NCBI GenBank assembly: GCA_026710425.1
Contig: JAPORB010000226.1
Location: 1-34,777 of the forward strand
Reading direction: 5' to 3'
Origin: Gammaproteobacteria bacterium
Lineage (GTDB): Bacteria > Pseudomonadota > Gammaproteobacteria > Pseudomonadales > Pseudohongiellaceae
Length of the DNA stretch: 34,777 nt
The translations under genes and the position numbers were made by a program. Position 1 is the stretch's first letter. Every line of letters begins with the position of its first letter. Under the pieces are notes generated by a model. It searched no databases and had not been told where the DNA came from. It was given only the letters and a program-made list of their open reading frames with translations. Below are positions 17,213-27,586 of this stretch, piece by piece.

Positions 17213-19663
17213 ATGTCTCAATCTTATCCCGAGCTGGGATATTCTAAACTTTTTCTTCACAAGTTTAGCTGTCTTGTTTTCATTTCTGCACTCTGCTTTG
17301 GCCTGGGCTCTACTCATGCGCAGGATTTGCCTACCATTGACGAAGTTGTTGAAGATGTGACTTCGATGGAAGGATACTTCAATTTTTACTGGAATGAGGA
17401 CGAAGGAAAACTGTTATGGGAAATTGACAAGCTGGACACCGAGTTTTTGTATCAGTTATCCATGGGGTCCGGACTGGGATCCAATCCGATTGGCATTGAC
17501 CGGGGACAGCTCCGGGGTACCTATGTGCTGTACGCCAGCAGGGTCGGCCCACGCGTATTACTTGTGGAACGCAACTACCGCTATCGGGCTACCAGTGATA
17601 ACGAGCTAGAACGCATTGCTGTGGAAGATGCCTTCGCGCCCTCAGTGCATTGGGGTTTCGATATCCTGGCAGAGCAAGGCGGGAGCATTCTAGTAGATGC
17701 GACACCATTCTTCCTGCGGGATGCCCGCGATGTCAGTGGTCAGATTGCCTCTGCTTACCAGGGGAACTACACACTGGATGACTCACGTAGTGTGATCCAT
17801 CTGGATAACACGGCAACCTATCCGGAAAATGTGGAAGTGGAGGCCATGCTGACCTTCACAGCCTCGGATGCCGGCAATCTGGTCAATGCCGTGGCGGCCA
17901 GCGGCGATGCCATCACATTGCGCCAGCATCATTCCATCGTCAAGCTACCGGACGACAATTTCCAACCCAGGTTGGCCGATCCGCGCATTGGGACCTTCGG
18001 GCCCATCATTCAGGATTACGGCACTGACATTGATACCGACATGCAGGTCCGGTTGGTAGCCAGGCATCGGCTAGAGAAAAAGAATCCGCAAGCAGCCCGT
18101 TCCGAAGCGGTTGAGCCCATTGTTTACTATGTGGATTCAGGCACGCCGGAGCCCATCAAATCAGCACTGATCGAAGGGGCCGCCTGGTGGAATCAGGCGT
18201 TTGAATCGGCAGGATTTATTGATGCCTTCCAGGTGCGGGAATTGCCAGAAGGGGCGGACCCGCAGGACGTGCGCTACAACATGATTCATTGGACTCATCG
18301 TCGAACTCGCGGCTACTCCTATGGCGGGTCGGTACAAGATCCAAGAACCGGCGAGATTATCAAGGGCAATGTCAATCTGGGCAGTCTGCGTTTACGTCAG
18401 GACTATATGATGGCGCAGGGACTGATTCCCTCATTCGACTATCTGGCGGAAGTGATCCGAGGTTCGCAAGAGTCGGTGAACATGGCCCTGAGTCGGGTGC
18501 GCCAGCTATCCGCCCATGAGGTGGGTCATACGCTGGGCTTTCCCCACAACTATCTGGCCAGTGCCTTCGGTCGTGAAAGCGTGATGGACTATCCGGCACC
18601 CTTGGTGGAGATAGACAATGGGCGACTGGATTTGTCGAACGCCTACCTGCAACGCATTGGCGAGTACGATAAACTGACCGTCCGCTATTCCTATGAACAA
18701 TTTCCTCCCGACATAAGTGAGGAAGATGGCTTGGCTGCAATCGTTCAGGAAAGTCTGGATCGCGGGCTGATCTTTATGGCCCACAACAATAACCATTTTA
18801 GGGGTGCTGGTCATCAGTTCGCTAGTGTCTGGGATAATGGTGCCAACCTGGTGGATCATCTCGAGCATGAAATTGAGGTGCGCCGGATCGGGCTGGAGTC
18901 CTACGGCGAGACGATCATTCGCGAGAAAGAACCCCTCTCGAATCTGGAGTATGTGCTTTTGCCCCTGTACATGCATCACCGGTTTCAGTTAAATTCTGCG
19001 GCGCAGAGTATTGGGGGTGCTGACTATCGTTATGCGGTCCGCGGAGATGGTCAAATTCCTCTCACTATCGTCGATGGTGCCGAGCAGCGACGCGCCTTGG
19101 AAGTTGTACTTTCCACTTTGTCGCCAGAATTTCTGGCCCTGCCGGATGCCATTCTGGAGCAAATTCCACCGCAAGCTTATCGCTATGCCCGGGGTGAGCC
19201 TTTTCCTGGTCGAACCGGCCTGTTGTTTGATCCGCTGGGCGCGGCTGAAGGGTCAGTGAGTCTGACAATCCAGACCCTGTTGCATCCGGCCCGCATGGCC
19301 AGGCTGGTCGCCTATGGCAGTATGGGTGACTACCCGACCTTGGAGGAGGTAATCGATAGATTGATTGATTACACATGGCGAGCTGAAAAACCGGGACAAG
19401 CTTATCACTTACGGATTCTCAATCTTGCCCAACGGGTGACCATCAATGAAATGATGAATCAAGCGACAGACCCGGATAATGAGGGTGAAGTTAAGGCCGT
19501 GCTTGCACATCGACTTGATTTGCTGGCGGATGAACTTGAAAGACTAGAGTCTCCCAGTGCCCACCAGGCGACGGCGGCGGCTGATATTCGCCGTTGGCAG
19601 ACAGATCCAGTGGCGGGCAGACCCGGGCCGAGCTTGCAGATGCCGGCGGGTGACCCTATCTGA
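17213..19663 (+). CDS. exported zinc metalloprotease (DUF5117/DUF4953 type)
   Basis: The 816-residue product has a signal peptide with cleavage near THA-QD (residue 36). The N-terminal half (about 45-300) matches the DUF5117 type, with FYWNEDEGKLLWEID and GIDRGQLRG. The C-terminal half carries a metzincin-like zinc site, HEVGHTLGFPHN (His435, Glu436, His439, His445), and a Met-turn candidate, SVMDYPAP with Met458. Earlier signals include NMIHWTHR and RTGEIIKGNVNLGS, also usual for this family. It should degrade proteins or peptides in the periplasm or outside. The substrate is unknown. The amidase gene follows after 96 bases and the transporter after another 38, all on the same strand, suggesting a shared catabolic unit. 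Confidence 0.9.
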   Translation: MSQSYPELGYSKLFLHKFSCLVFISALCFGLGSTHAQDLPTIDEVVEDVTSMEGYFNFYWNEDEGKLLWEIDKLDTEFLYQLSMGSGLGSNPIGIDRGQLRGTYVLYASRVGPRVLLVERNYRYRATSDNELERIAVEDAFAPSVHWGFDILAEQGGSILVDATPFFLRDARDVSGQIASAYQGNYTLDDSRSVIHLDNTATYPENVEVEAMLTFTASDAGNLVNAVAASGDAITLRQHHSIVKLPDDNFQPRLADPRIGTFGPIIQDYGTDIDTDMQVRLVARHRLEKKNPQAARSEAVEPIVYYVDSGTPEPIKSALIEGAAWWNQAFESAGFIDAFQVRELPEGADPQDVRYNMIHWTHRRTRGYSYGGSVQDPRTGEIIKGNVNLGSLRLRQDYMMAQGLIPSFDYLAEVIRGSQESVNMALSRVRQLSAHEVGHTLGFPHNYLASAFGRESVMDYPAPLVEIDNGRLDLSNAYLQRIGEYDKLTVRYSYEQFPPDISEEDGLAAIVQESLDRGLIFMAHNNNHFRGAGHQFASVWDNGANLVDHLEHEIEVRRIGLESYGETIIREKEPLSNLEYVLLPLYMHHRFQLNSAAQSIGGADYRYAVRGDGQIPLTIVDGAEQRRALEVVLSTLSPEFLALPDAILEQIPPQAYRYARGEPFPGRTGLLFDPLGAAEGSVSLTIQTLLHPARMARLVAYGSMGDYPTLEEVIDRLIDYTWRAEKPGQAYHLRILNLAQRVTINEMMNQATDPDNEGEVKAVLAHRLDLLADELERLESPSAHQATAAADIRRWQTDPVAGRPGPSLQMPAGDPI

Positions 19664-19759
19664 ACCTCAGGCTGTATCGGCTGCTTTAGCAACATGAAGC
19701 ATGAAAAGACTTGCACGGTAACCTGAGGATTTATTCAGAGAATCAGTGAAGTTTATGCA

Positions 19760-21169
19760 ATGAAACCACTTTGGCAACTCAGTGCGGTTGAGCAGGCTGC
19801 GGGAATCCGTAACAGGAAATTCACGGCCATGAATCTTGTTGAATCAGCCTTGAAGCGCGTCGCTCTGAGGAATGCTGAGCTTAATGCCATTGTCGACCTG
19901 ACCTCTGAGCAGGCACTTGAAGCTGCAGATAGGGCAGATATGGCGGTAAGCAAAGGCGAAGCAAAAGGTTCTTTGCATGGTGTGCCAGTAACCGTAAAGG
20001 TCAATGTGGATACCAAGGGTCGTGCAACGACCAATGGTATGACTGTTTTCAAGGATCTCGTTGCACCCGACAACTCACCCATCGTGCAGAACCTGCTTAA
20101 CGCTGGTGCCATCATTATTGGTCGCACCAACACACCGGAAATGTCAATGCGGCTGACTACCACCAATCCGTTGCATGGTCTGACAAGAAATCCCTGGAAC
20201 CCGGAAATGTCACCGGGTGGTTCGTCGGGCGGTGCCGCCTCTGCTGCAGCTGCTGGCTTCGCTGCGATAAACCATGGGAATGATATTGCTGGTTCACTGC
20301 GCTATCCCGCCACTGCCTGTGGGCTGAGTACAGTCAAGCCTGGTCTGGGACGGGTTCCGGCCTATCTGCCAACTGCTCAAGCGGAGCGAGGGCTGCTCTC
20401 ACAGATGATGTCAGTACAGGGAGTGATTTGCCGGGAAGTGAAAGATGTACGGCTGGGGACCGAGGTAATGAGCGGTCATGATCCGCGAGATCCCTGGCAT
20501 GTTCCCATGCCGTTCAATCTGGAAAAGAATGGTTTGCCTAAAGTGGGTTACTGTAGGGAGTCCCATGGGTATCCAGTTCATGAGGGTATTGTGGCGCAGT
20601 TGGATAGGGCTGCCTCACTGCTCGAAGCAGCAGGCTACGACGTGGAACAGATCAAGACCCCATCCATTGCTGAGGCCGCCAGAGCTTGGCTGCGTTACGC
20701 ACTTTTTGAAATGAAGCGAACTATGGAGCCAGTGTTCAGCCAGCACGGCAGTGAGACATTCAACAGGATTTTTTCTGAGTATTACCGACTGGAAGGGTTG
20801 GCAGATGCTGAAGAATACCTGCTGGGCATAGCCGATCGCACCCGACAGGTTCGTGATTGGAATCTGTTACTGGCTGATTATCCACTAATTCTCACTCCGT
20901 ACCTGATGCGACCGGGCTATCCTGTCGACCATGATGAAACCTCCGTCGGAGTCCAGGATCTGTTCGGTTCCTCTATTTACAGCTATGGCGTTAATTTTCT
21001 CGGCATGCCGGCAGGTTTTGTGCCGGTTGATTTGGTTAACGATCTGCCGTCTGGAGTGCAGATTATCGGTCAGAAGTGGCGCGAGGATCTGATTCTGGAT
21101 GCGATGCAAGTGATTGAGAACGGGACCGGGATCATGGTGCATCGGCTCTGGGAACGGGAATTTAATTGA
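19760..21169 (+). CDS. amidase-signature family hydrolase
   Basis: The 469-residue product shows the full amidase-signature layout: GVPVTVKVN with catalytic Lys80, SPGGSSGG with cis-Ser155, and GNDIAGSLRYPA with nucleophile Ser179. The spacings 80-155-179 equal those of fatty-acid amide hydrolase (75 and 24 residues). The usual GTDIGGS is GNDIAGS here, a mild substitution that keeps the serine. There is no signal peptide, so it hydrolyses an amide in the cytoplasm. The substrate cannot be read and could be an imported amide supplied by the downstream MFS transporter. It does not look like a GatA subunit because no GatB or GatC is nearby. Confidence 0.9.
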   Translation: MKPLWQLSAVEQAAGIRNRKFTAMNLVESALKRVALRNAELNAIVDLTSEQALEAADRADMAVSKGEAKGSLHGVPVTVKVNVDTKGRATTNGMTVFKDLVAPDNSPIVQNLLNAGAIIIGRTNTPEMSMRLTTTNPLHGLTRNPWNPEMSPGGSSGGAASAAAAGFAAINHGNDIAGSLRYPATACGLSTVKPGLGRVPAYLPTAQAERGLLSQMMSVQGVICREVKDVRLGTEVMSGHDPRDPWHVPMPFNLEKNGLPKVGYCRESHGYPVHEGIVAQLDRAASLLEAAGYDVEQIKTPSIAEAARAWLRYALFEMKRTMEPVFSQHGSETFNRIFSEYYRLEGLADAEEYLLGIADRTRQVRDWNLLLADYPLILTPYLMRPGYPVDHDETSVGVQDLFGSSIYSYGVNFLGMPAGFVPVDLVNDLPSGVQIIGQKWREDLILDAMQVIENGTGIMVHRLWEREFN

Positions 21170-21207
21170 TGCCCATGCCTGACAGGCAAATTACATAAGG
21201 ATCTGCC

Positions 21208-22506
21208 ATGAAGGATCAGACACATCAGCCCCTGCATAACCCCTATGAAAAACCCAGTGTGCGTAATTATGCACTGGTGATTCTCACGCTCGTTTATACC
21301 TTCAATTTTATTGATCGACAGCTGCTATCCATTTTGCAGGAGGCAATCAAGGAGGAATTGTTGTTGTCAGACAGTCAACTTGGTCTACTAACAGGTTTCG
21401 CCTTTGCCATGTTCTATGTGACGGCAGGGATACCTATCGCTCGCCTGGCTGACCGGGGTAATCGCCGAAATATTGTGGCGATTTCCATCGGCCTTTGGAG
21501 TTTCATGACGGCCATTAGTGGGTTTGTACAGAACTTTGTCCAGCTTTTGCTGGCCCGTATAGGCGTTGGCATCGGAGAAGCTGGTGGAAGCCCGCCGTCC
21601 CATTCCATAGTCTCTGATATTTTTCCACCTGAGCAGCGTGCCAGCGCACTCGCCTTCTACTCCACCGGTGTGAATCTGGGGATTATGTTTGGCTTTCTGT
21701 TCGGAGGCTGGCTGAATGTGTTTTTTGGCTGGCGAGTGGCTTTCCTCGTGGTGGGCGTACCGGGCATCGTGATGGCTGGTATCTTGCTGGCAACAGTTCG
21801 TGAACCCATACGAGGATTGATGGAGAACAAGCAGGTTACAGCTGAGCAAGTACCATTCAGTGTGGTGGTTTCGGAGTTATGGAAGCGCAAGACATTTCGG
21901 CATATGGCAATTGGGGGTGGCTTGAATGCCTTTGTTGGTTACGGCACGGTCAACTGGCTGGCATCGTTTTTCATACGCAGTCATGAGATGACTACTGGTG
22001 AGCTGGGTACCTGGTTGGCCTTATCTACAGGACTTGCCGGAGCTGTCGGTCTCTATCTGGGCGGGGTGATGGGTGACAAATTGGGGGCTAAAGATAAACG
22101 CTGGTATCTGTGGGTTCCGGCTTTGGCAACGATTATGGTGGTTCCTTTCCAGTTCATTATTTACCTCACCGGCAACACCCTGCTGGCCCTTATAATGGTG
22201 TTTGTGCCCGGTTTTTTGCAGAACGTATACTTGGGTAATTCCATTGCCACCACCCACAATCTGGTAGGGCTCCGCTGGCGCTCAACAGCTTCGGCACTGC
22301 TATTTCTAATTCTGAATATCATCGGCCTGGGTCTGGGTCCGTTCGCAGTTGGATATTTAAGCGATACGCTGTCAGATGTCTATGGATCGGAATCACTTCG
22401 CTATGCCATGCTCGGCTTGCTGCCAGGGGTTATGGTCTGGTCCAGCATTCATTTTTTTATGGCATCAAGAACCCTTGATGAAGATCTTGCCCGAGCACCG
22501 GATTAA
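21208..22506 (+). CDS. MFS transporter, Spinster-like
   Basis: The 432-residue product is a polytopic inner-membrane protein with about 12 hydrophobic segments. Landmarks of the Spinster-like major facilitator group are FNFIDRQLLSILQ (32-44), the motif-A loop ARLADRGNRRNIV (78-90) and RIGVGIGEAGGSPPS (117-131). These transporters move organic anions or lipids with protons; the substrate here is not readable. Its start lies 38 bases after the amidase stop with a modest AAGGAT site, so the two are likely co-transcribed and the transporter probably brings in the amidase substrate (inference from gene order). Confidence 0.88.
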   Translation: MKDQTHQPLHNPYEKPSVRNYALVILTLVYTFNFIDRQLLSILQEAIKEELLLSDSQLGLLTGFAFAMFYVTAGIPIARLADRGNRRNIVAISIGLWSFMTAISGFVQNFVQLLLARIGVGIGEAGGSPPSHSIVSDIFPPEQRASALAFYSTGVNLGIMFGFLFGGWLNVFFGWRVAFLVVGVPGIVMAGILLATVREPIRGLMENKQVTAEQVPFSVVVSELWKRKTFRHMAIGGGLNAFVGYGTVNWLASFFIRSHEMTTGELGTWLALSTGLAGAVGLYLGGVMGDKLGAKDKRWYLWVPALATIMVVPFQFIIYLTGNTLLALIMVFVPGFLQNVYLGNSIATTHNLVGLRWRSTASALLFLILNIIGLGLGPFAVGYLSDTLSDVYGSESLRYAMLGLLPGVMVWSSIHFFMASRTLDEDLARAPD

Positions 22507-23190
22507 GATCAAATCACAGGCCATGGAACAATCATGCAAGCGTGACCGGGGAATGACATCTTCCGGTGATACTTCAAATATCGCCTGACACTATTGCCGG
22601 CGCGGAGCAGAATTCGCGATTAGCGGCATAGCTCCGTGCTTGCCTTAGAAGTAGGAACTCTGAGGCCTTCCACCCTTGGAGGCCGGGTGAACTGTGTGTT
22701 GAGAACACAGTCAGATTTCCTGCAGATGCCGGTTTTCCACCTCCATCTCTACGATACTCGCAAGCACTTAAGTGTTTGGTTAAAGAGTGTCGTTGAGGTT
22801 AATGCCTATTACGCATTCTGCTGACCATCGTCCATCTTTGTCCTGCTGTATTGTACTTACCCTCCATCATCGCTTGACCGAACGCTTTCAGAGGCACTAC
22901 TCTGTATAGGTGACCCAAAACGAAATCACCCTCTCGGAGCGGTGGACGCTAAATACGTACACAGTTTCCAGAGTCGGCTGAAAAATTCAGGCATACTTGC
23001 CAAAAGCCTGGTGCAGCCCAAGCATTGGTAATGCATCATCATTCGAGATAACTACGCAATAAGCCAACTTGCAGCAAGAGGCATTCAGAATTCTTAGTGT
23101 TAAACTATTGTATACGCAGTAGTGGATAGCTGAATTTTAAAAATTTAACTGGAACTCAATAGCGTAGAACCGTGCTACTCTGGAAGTTCC
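22507..23190. other. 684-base interval between converging units
   Basis: No gene is supported. Two adjacent hairpins are visible: GGCC-T-TCCA with TGGAGGCC at about 22661-22683, and ACTGTGT with ACACAGT at about 22691-22711. Neither has a T run, so neither is a standard terminator. Confidence 0.45.
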
Positions 23191-25101
23191 CTAAACGGGA
23201 ATGTGCAGGCTGTTGGCAGCCCAAACAATCTCGTGCACACCCGGGTTGCTCTTGATACTTGGAAGATGTTCTGCATGCCGGATCGCTAGACTATCCGGTC
23301 CGGTATTCACGGGCAAATCTGCACGCACTACTTGGCTGGGCGGAAAAGGCACTTTCTGGTAGATGTGATCACGCATAAGGTCAAGTGATTGAAAAAACAC
23401 AGGCCACCAAGGCGCGAAACGCCCAGAAATATCTGGTATCATTAAAAACGCTTCGAAATGCTGTGCATTGTCTACTTCATAATAACGCCAGTGCCGCGTG
23501 TCCGTTTTTGTGGCGGATACCGCGGCAAAATAAGCTCTTGATGTATGATCAGGAGAGATCAGTGAGTCGCTTCTGCCGTGTATGATCAGCGTTGGGTGTC
23601 CGAGCGAACAGGCCATAGCGCAAGTCTCTTTCACCCCGGTTTGGACCCTTTTCGCCTTTTGTGACTTCCCGGTAAGCAGCGATCGCAAAAAAAGGATATC
23701 GTCTAATGATGGCCAGATAACATTACCGTTGAAGATTGTATGAACGCCTCCGCCGGGAGATAGTCCACCGCTCAGCGCACCGAGCAAGCGTCGCTCTTGC
23801 CTGGTCCCTTCCCGCACTTCTTGGAGTTGCTGGCCCGTGGGGTCGGTTGTGGCAAATGCAAAAGTCGCATTTGCTATTTTATCTTCTACACCAAACCGAC
23901 CATAAGCATTGGCGTAGTTAATGGCAATCGAGTTCCAAACTTGGGTCGCAGCCATCAAGTGTTGGAGGCTATCGGATTTCGCTGTAAAGCCGAATGTGCG
24001 AATACGATGCATGGCGGCTTTACTTCGCTCTGCATCGGATCGTCCCTCCAACAAGCCAAGTTTGCTCAGCTCATCACTCCAAAATCGATACTCAGCAGCT
24101 CTGAATGCAGTGAGTTCAGCAAAGGGTTGATCAGACCATTCCGATGACAGCACAGCACATGGCAGGTACATTGCCATAAGCGTTGTGTAATCCATCAGGG
24201 GTCGCCCCACCTTGCTTAGTTCATTGTCGCCTAAACATATCCTCGCATTATGCATAGCCTTGGGTGCGAGATTGGGTTCGACGGCGACCACCCCATCTAT
24301 GCTGCATCCATGATCCATCTCGGCGGCGCGCAAAACACTACCACCACCATTTGATACACCAGCGGCGATTACTTTAATGGCTGATGATGCATCATTCGCC
24401 GCTGGTTGAGGACGTTGCCTTTCGATTATCTTCCGACCGTAACTTACTGCTTCTAGCACCATTAGTGGCCAGTCGGCCTCTACATTTTCAGTTGAATGTG
24501 CATGCTTCAGCGCAATGCGCCCAGGATGTTGTTCACTGAATTTTCTTAACCGTTGACTGAGGCTCAACCGGAAACTTGATGGGGTTTCAGGATCATTTGT
24601 GGCGACAAGATCAGTGCCATAGACTTCGCCTGAACTTAAAACCTGTGCTCCCGATCCGGTTCCTTTGTCGGTGAGAACAAGCGCGCAGCCATTTGCTAGA
24701 GCCCAAGTTCCAATATCGCCAATCGAACCCCTAAGGTCGCGTGAGCCTGAAGATGGCGCAACTATACACAAAGGACGATCCCAATCAAATGAGACGGGAA
24801 TGGAAACGGAGACGGTAAAGGGGTGTTTTCGCCCAGCAATCAACAGCAGCGCAATAAACTCTGTACCGGGAATCTTCCATTCAACATGCTTGCTTGAAAA
24901 CCTTGCAACAAAGCCACCCTGATCGGAGAGATCCAGCAGTTCCCGAAAATTTTTGTGTATGGAGACAGCGCGCGGCGAAGCATCGGCTGGCTTGACTGGA
25001 TCCAGCAATCCCGACTTACCCAATCCGGCAGTCAATAAATCATCAGTAATGCCATCACGCTCAATGGCACCGCTTTCCCAGACGATTATTGTTTCTGACA
25101 T
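23191..25101 (-). CDS. 3-hydroxybutyrate oligomer hydrolase
   Basis: The 636-residue product matches the D-3-hydroxybutyrate oligomer hydrolase family: an N-terminal DGITDDLLTAGLGKSGL block, GTGSGAQ, and an alpha/beta-hydrolase nucleophile site AAGVSNGGGS with Ser250. Likely acid Asp512 lies in HGRSDSLISPDHTSR and likely base His548 in NAQHFEAFL. These enzymes split short poly-3-hydroxybutyrate oligomers into monomers (EC 3.1.1.22). No signal peptide is present at the chosen start, so it probably acts inside the cell on imported or stored oligomers. It follows the TonB receptor gene by 96 bases on the same strand. The ribosome-binding site is weak. Confidence 0.85.
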   Translation of the reverse strand: MSETIIVWESGAIERDGITDDLLTAGLGKSGLLDPVKPADASPRAVSIHKNFRELLDLSDQGGFVARFSSKHVEWKIPGTEFIALLLIAGRKHPFTVSVSIPVSFDWDRPLCIVAPSSGSRDLRGSIGDIGTWALANGCALVLTDKGTGSGAQVLSSGEVYGTDLVATNDPETPSSFRLSLSQRLRKFSEQHPGRIALKHAHSTENVEADWPLMVLEAVSYGRKIIERQRPQPAANDASSAIKVIAAGVSNGGGSVLRAAEMDHGCSIDGVVAVEPNLAPKAMHNARICLGDNELSKVGRPLMDYTTLMAMYLPCAVLSSEWSDQPFAELTAFRAAEYRFWSDELSKLGLLEGRSDAERSKAAMHRIRTFGFTAKSDSLQHLMAATQVWNSIAINYANAYGRFGVEDKIANATFAFATTDPTGQQLQEVREGTRQERRLLGALSGGLSPGGGVHTIFNGNVIWPSLDDILFLRSLLTGKSQKAKRVQTGVKETCAMACSLGHPTLIIHGRSDSLISPDHTSRAYFAAVSATKTDTRHWRYYEVDNAQHFEAFLMIPDISGRFAPWWPVFFQSLDLMRDHIYQKVPFPPSQVVRADLPVNTGPDSLAIRHAEHLPSIKSNPGVHEIVWAANSLHIPV

Positions 25102-25197
25102 AGCATCTTTGCCATTCGTGGGTGCAGCAGGCGAGTCTCAGACAGGACAACTGTCCCCTCGGCCAAAGGTCGGCCAGACATACAGCAGCGATGATCG

Positions 25198-27537
25198 CTA
25201 ATAGCGGTAGATCAATCGAACATTATAGGTCTGTGGCGCAGCATAGAAGGCCGCTTCCATGCCGGGAAAAGCTGCAAGATTGAACCCCTGCACCCGAATC
25301 GCCTCGTCAGAGATATTCTTGATGCCGACTCTCGCCTCCCAACGTCCATCTGTTGATCCCACTGAGACAAAGGCATTGGCTAACCAATAGGCATCCTGGT
25401 TGAGATTGGGTGAGGCTGTTACTTCGTTGGCGTAATCACTACGGTATGCCACATCACCATGCAATGTGACGGTAAGTCTTGAAGATAATGCCACCGCATA
25501 AGAAGCACCAATGCTACCACTGACTTCAGGGGAATTGACCAATTTGCGATCACTGACATCTGTGATCACGCCGCCAACCTGAATGTCAAACGCATCATAT
25601 TCAGCGTCCAGCAGTCCGAGTGTCGCGAAAAGTGACAAACTATCCGAAGGGTTGGCAAGGATTTCAAGCTCAGCACCCTGAATGGTCGCCGCCGCCGCAT
25701 TCGTAAAAAGATCCACAAAAACCCCGGTCACAGGATCAGCCCCAAAAGAGGTGACTTGAATATCAGTATAATCGTTATGGAACAGAGTGCCATTGACAAT
25801 CAGCTGTCCATTATACCAACTTGACTTGAAGCCACTTTCATAACTCCAAACGAATTCGGGGCGGAAGGGCTGGAAGCTGAAGTCATCACTTGCGCGTCCA
25901 GAGAAACCGCCACTTTTAAAACCGCGTGATGCCGACGCGTAGATCATCAGGTCATCATTTACAGCATAGGAAATGGAGGCCTTCGGTGTGAACGCTTCAA
26001 AATCTGCCGTGCCTTCAATGGTGACTCCAGGTGAGCCTGCGCCAGTGAGAAACGGTGGTGTGTTTTCAATGACAGATACCGACGGATCGAAGTAGTTGTC
26101 GAACCGCCGTGCAGATGTTTTTTCTTCCCATGTATACCGAGCCCCTGCGCTGATGCTCAGCTTATCATTCAGGTCATAGCTCATATCGGTAAAAAGGGCA
26201 TAGGAGTCTGTGATTTGATCTGTGTCAGCCAATGATGAACTTGGAAATCCAAATTGTGTCACCGGGAATCCGAAGATGGATGCAGAAAGATTGTCGACAC
26301 CGCTAAAGGTTAGATCATCATCATGAAAGTAGTAGATGCCACCAGTTAAGGTTAGCGGAGCGTCACCTTCAAAGGTTGCTCGCAGTTCCTGGCTGATCTG
26401 AGACTGTTCTTGATCCAGATAGACGTCCAGTAGCCGTAACGGCGTACCGTCGGTATCCAGATTGAGATCGAAATCGAAGGTGCGGTATGAACTGATCGAC
26501 TCTAGGGTCCAATTTGCGGCAACATCCCAAGTTGTCTTGATCGTCAATCCATAGGCAGATGTATCGGAGAGTTCGCCTGCATTAACATTGACTGCAAAAG
26601 GTTCGCCTACTGGGAATGTCTGTGGTACTTCTGGTGCGTTGACCGGATCTGGAATACCGGTGGCCGTGGTGGTCAATGTCGGGTTGCGTGATGAATCAGG
26701 GTTTTCAATACGCCCATCGAAAGTCAGGTCAAGTGCAAAAGTATCGTTCGGGGTAAAATATAAACCAAAACGAGTGGCGAGAGAATCAACATCCCCATCG
26801 TCTCTGCCCGTTGCAAGATTTTTATTGAAACCATCACGCCTAGCGTAGGAGAAAGCCCCCTTGGCATAGACTGAACCTGCTGAGATCGGCCCGCTCAAAC
26901 GTCCTTTAATAATGGTCGAATCGTAATTGCCTGACCCCACTTCGCCATAGGCTTCCACCTCATCTGTGGGTCGCCTGGAGACAAACTTCACCGCGCCACC
27001 GATTGTATTGCGACCGTACAGCGTTCCCTGAGGCCCGCGAAGAATCTCGACCCTCTCTGTATCAAACAGTTCCAGGAATGCGGCCTGGGAGCGGGCAATG
27101 AATACATCGTCAACATAAATGCCAACGCCAGGGTCTGCGAAGGCAAGCGAATCGTTTTGTCCGATCCCTCTTAAATAAACAACTGCATTGGATGCATCGC
27201 CTTCGTCGAAATATAGATTGGGTGTTGTATATTGTAATCCTGATAAATCGTCAGCTTGTAGAGTCAATATTTGCTCTTCATTGAAGGCACTTACGGCGAT
27301 AGGTACATCTTGTAATGATTCTGCGCGTCGTCGCGCGGTTACAGTGATGACATCAACCCGATTTTCGGCCACTGCCTCAGTAGGAACTGATGCATCCTGT
27401 TGAGCGTAGCTCGCACTACCGGAAGCAAATAGGATTGCAGAACCAAGAACCCTACAGCAAAGGGATGTGCATGCCAGCCGGGACAGTCCAAGAGACTTGG
27501 TGTTCGTATTTGTCATCGCTTTTATCCAATGGTCCAT
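25198..27537 (-). CDS. TonB-dependent outer-membrane receptor of the oligomer-hydrolase locus
   Basis: The 779-residue product has a signal peptide (cleavage near SYA-QQ, residue 45), a TonB box DVITVTA (62-68), a plug domain at about 73-190 with VPIAVSAF, LRGIGQND, GVGIYVDDVFIARS and ERVEILRGPQGTLYGRNTIGG, and a barrel to the terminal aromatic Tyr779. Starts at 27537 and 27516 are both possible; neither has a strong ribosome-binding site. It resembles receptors often labelled as siderophore receptors, but I see no siderophore genes here. Its linkage to the hydroxybutyrate-oligomer hydrolase and AraC-type regulator suggests uptake of ester oligomers or a related carbon source, which is inference. 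Confidence 0.92.
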   Translation of the reverse strand: MDHWIKAMTNTNTKSLGLSRLACTSLCCRVLGSAILFASGSASYAQQDASVPTEAVAENRVDVITVTARRRAESLQDVPIAVSAFNEEQILTLQADDLSGLQYTTPNLYFDEGDASNAVVYLRGIGQNDSLAFADPGVGIYVDDVFIARSQAAFLELFDTERVEILRGPQGTLYGRNTIGGAVKFVSRRPTDEVEAYGEVGSGNYDSTIIKGRLSGPISAGSVYAKGAFSYARRDGFNKNLATGRDDGDVDSLATRFGLYFTPNDTFALDLTFDGRIENPDSSRNPTLTTTATGIPDPVNAPEVPQTFPVGEPFAVNVNAGELSDTSAYGLTIKTTWDVAANWTLESISSYRTFDFDLNLDTDGTPLRLLDVYLDQEQSQISQELRATFEGDAPLTLTGGIYYFHDDDLTFSGVDNLSASIFGFPVTQFGFPSSSLADTDQITDSYALFTDMSYDLNDKLSISAGARYTWEEKTSARRFDNYFDPSVSVIENTPPFLTGAGSPGVTIEGTADFEAFTPKASISYAVNDDLMIYASASRGFKSGGFSGRASDDFSFQPFRPEFVWSYESGFKSSWYNGQLIVNGTLFHNDYTDIQVTSFGADPVTGVFVDLFTNAAAATIQGAELEILANPSDSLSLFATLGLLDAEYDAFDIQVGGVITDVSDRKLVNSPEVSGSIGASYAVALSSRLTVTLHGDVAYRSDYANEVTASPNLNQDAYWLANAFVSVGSTDGRWEARVGIKNISDEAIRVQGFNLAAFPGMEAAFYAAPQTYNVRLIYRY

Positions 27538-27563
27538 TTTTGATATTCGGTACTGAATAAGAG

Positions 27564-27569
27564 ATTATA
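27564..27569 (-). promoter_or_regulatory. -10 box of the receptor-hydrolase operon
   Basis: A perfect TATAAT on the minus strand lies 27-32 bases before the start at 27537. The matching -35 position (about 27587-27592) reads CATGTT and is poor, and it falls inside the inverted repeat at 27587-27609, as expected of an activator-dependent promoter. Confidence 0.5.
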
Positions 27570-27586
27570 TGGAGCCACAGCCTTGC

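Noticed and set aside
18372..18979. Long minus-strand frames inside the metalloprotease gene
   Set aside because: They overlap the zinc site coding region of a clear family member and are antisense shadows.
22661..22711. Pair of hairpins as a terminator for the transporter gene
   Set aside because: They are 150 bases or more from the stop and lack T runs on either strand.
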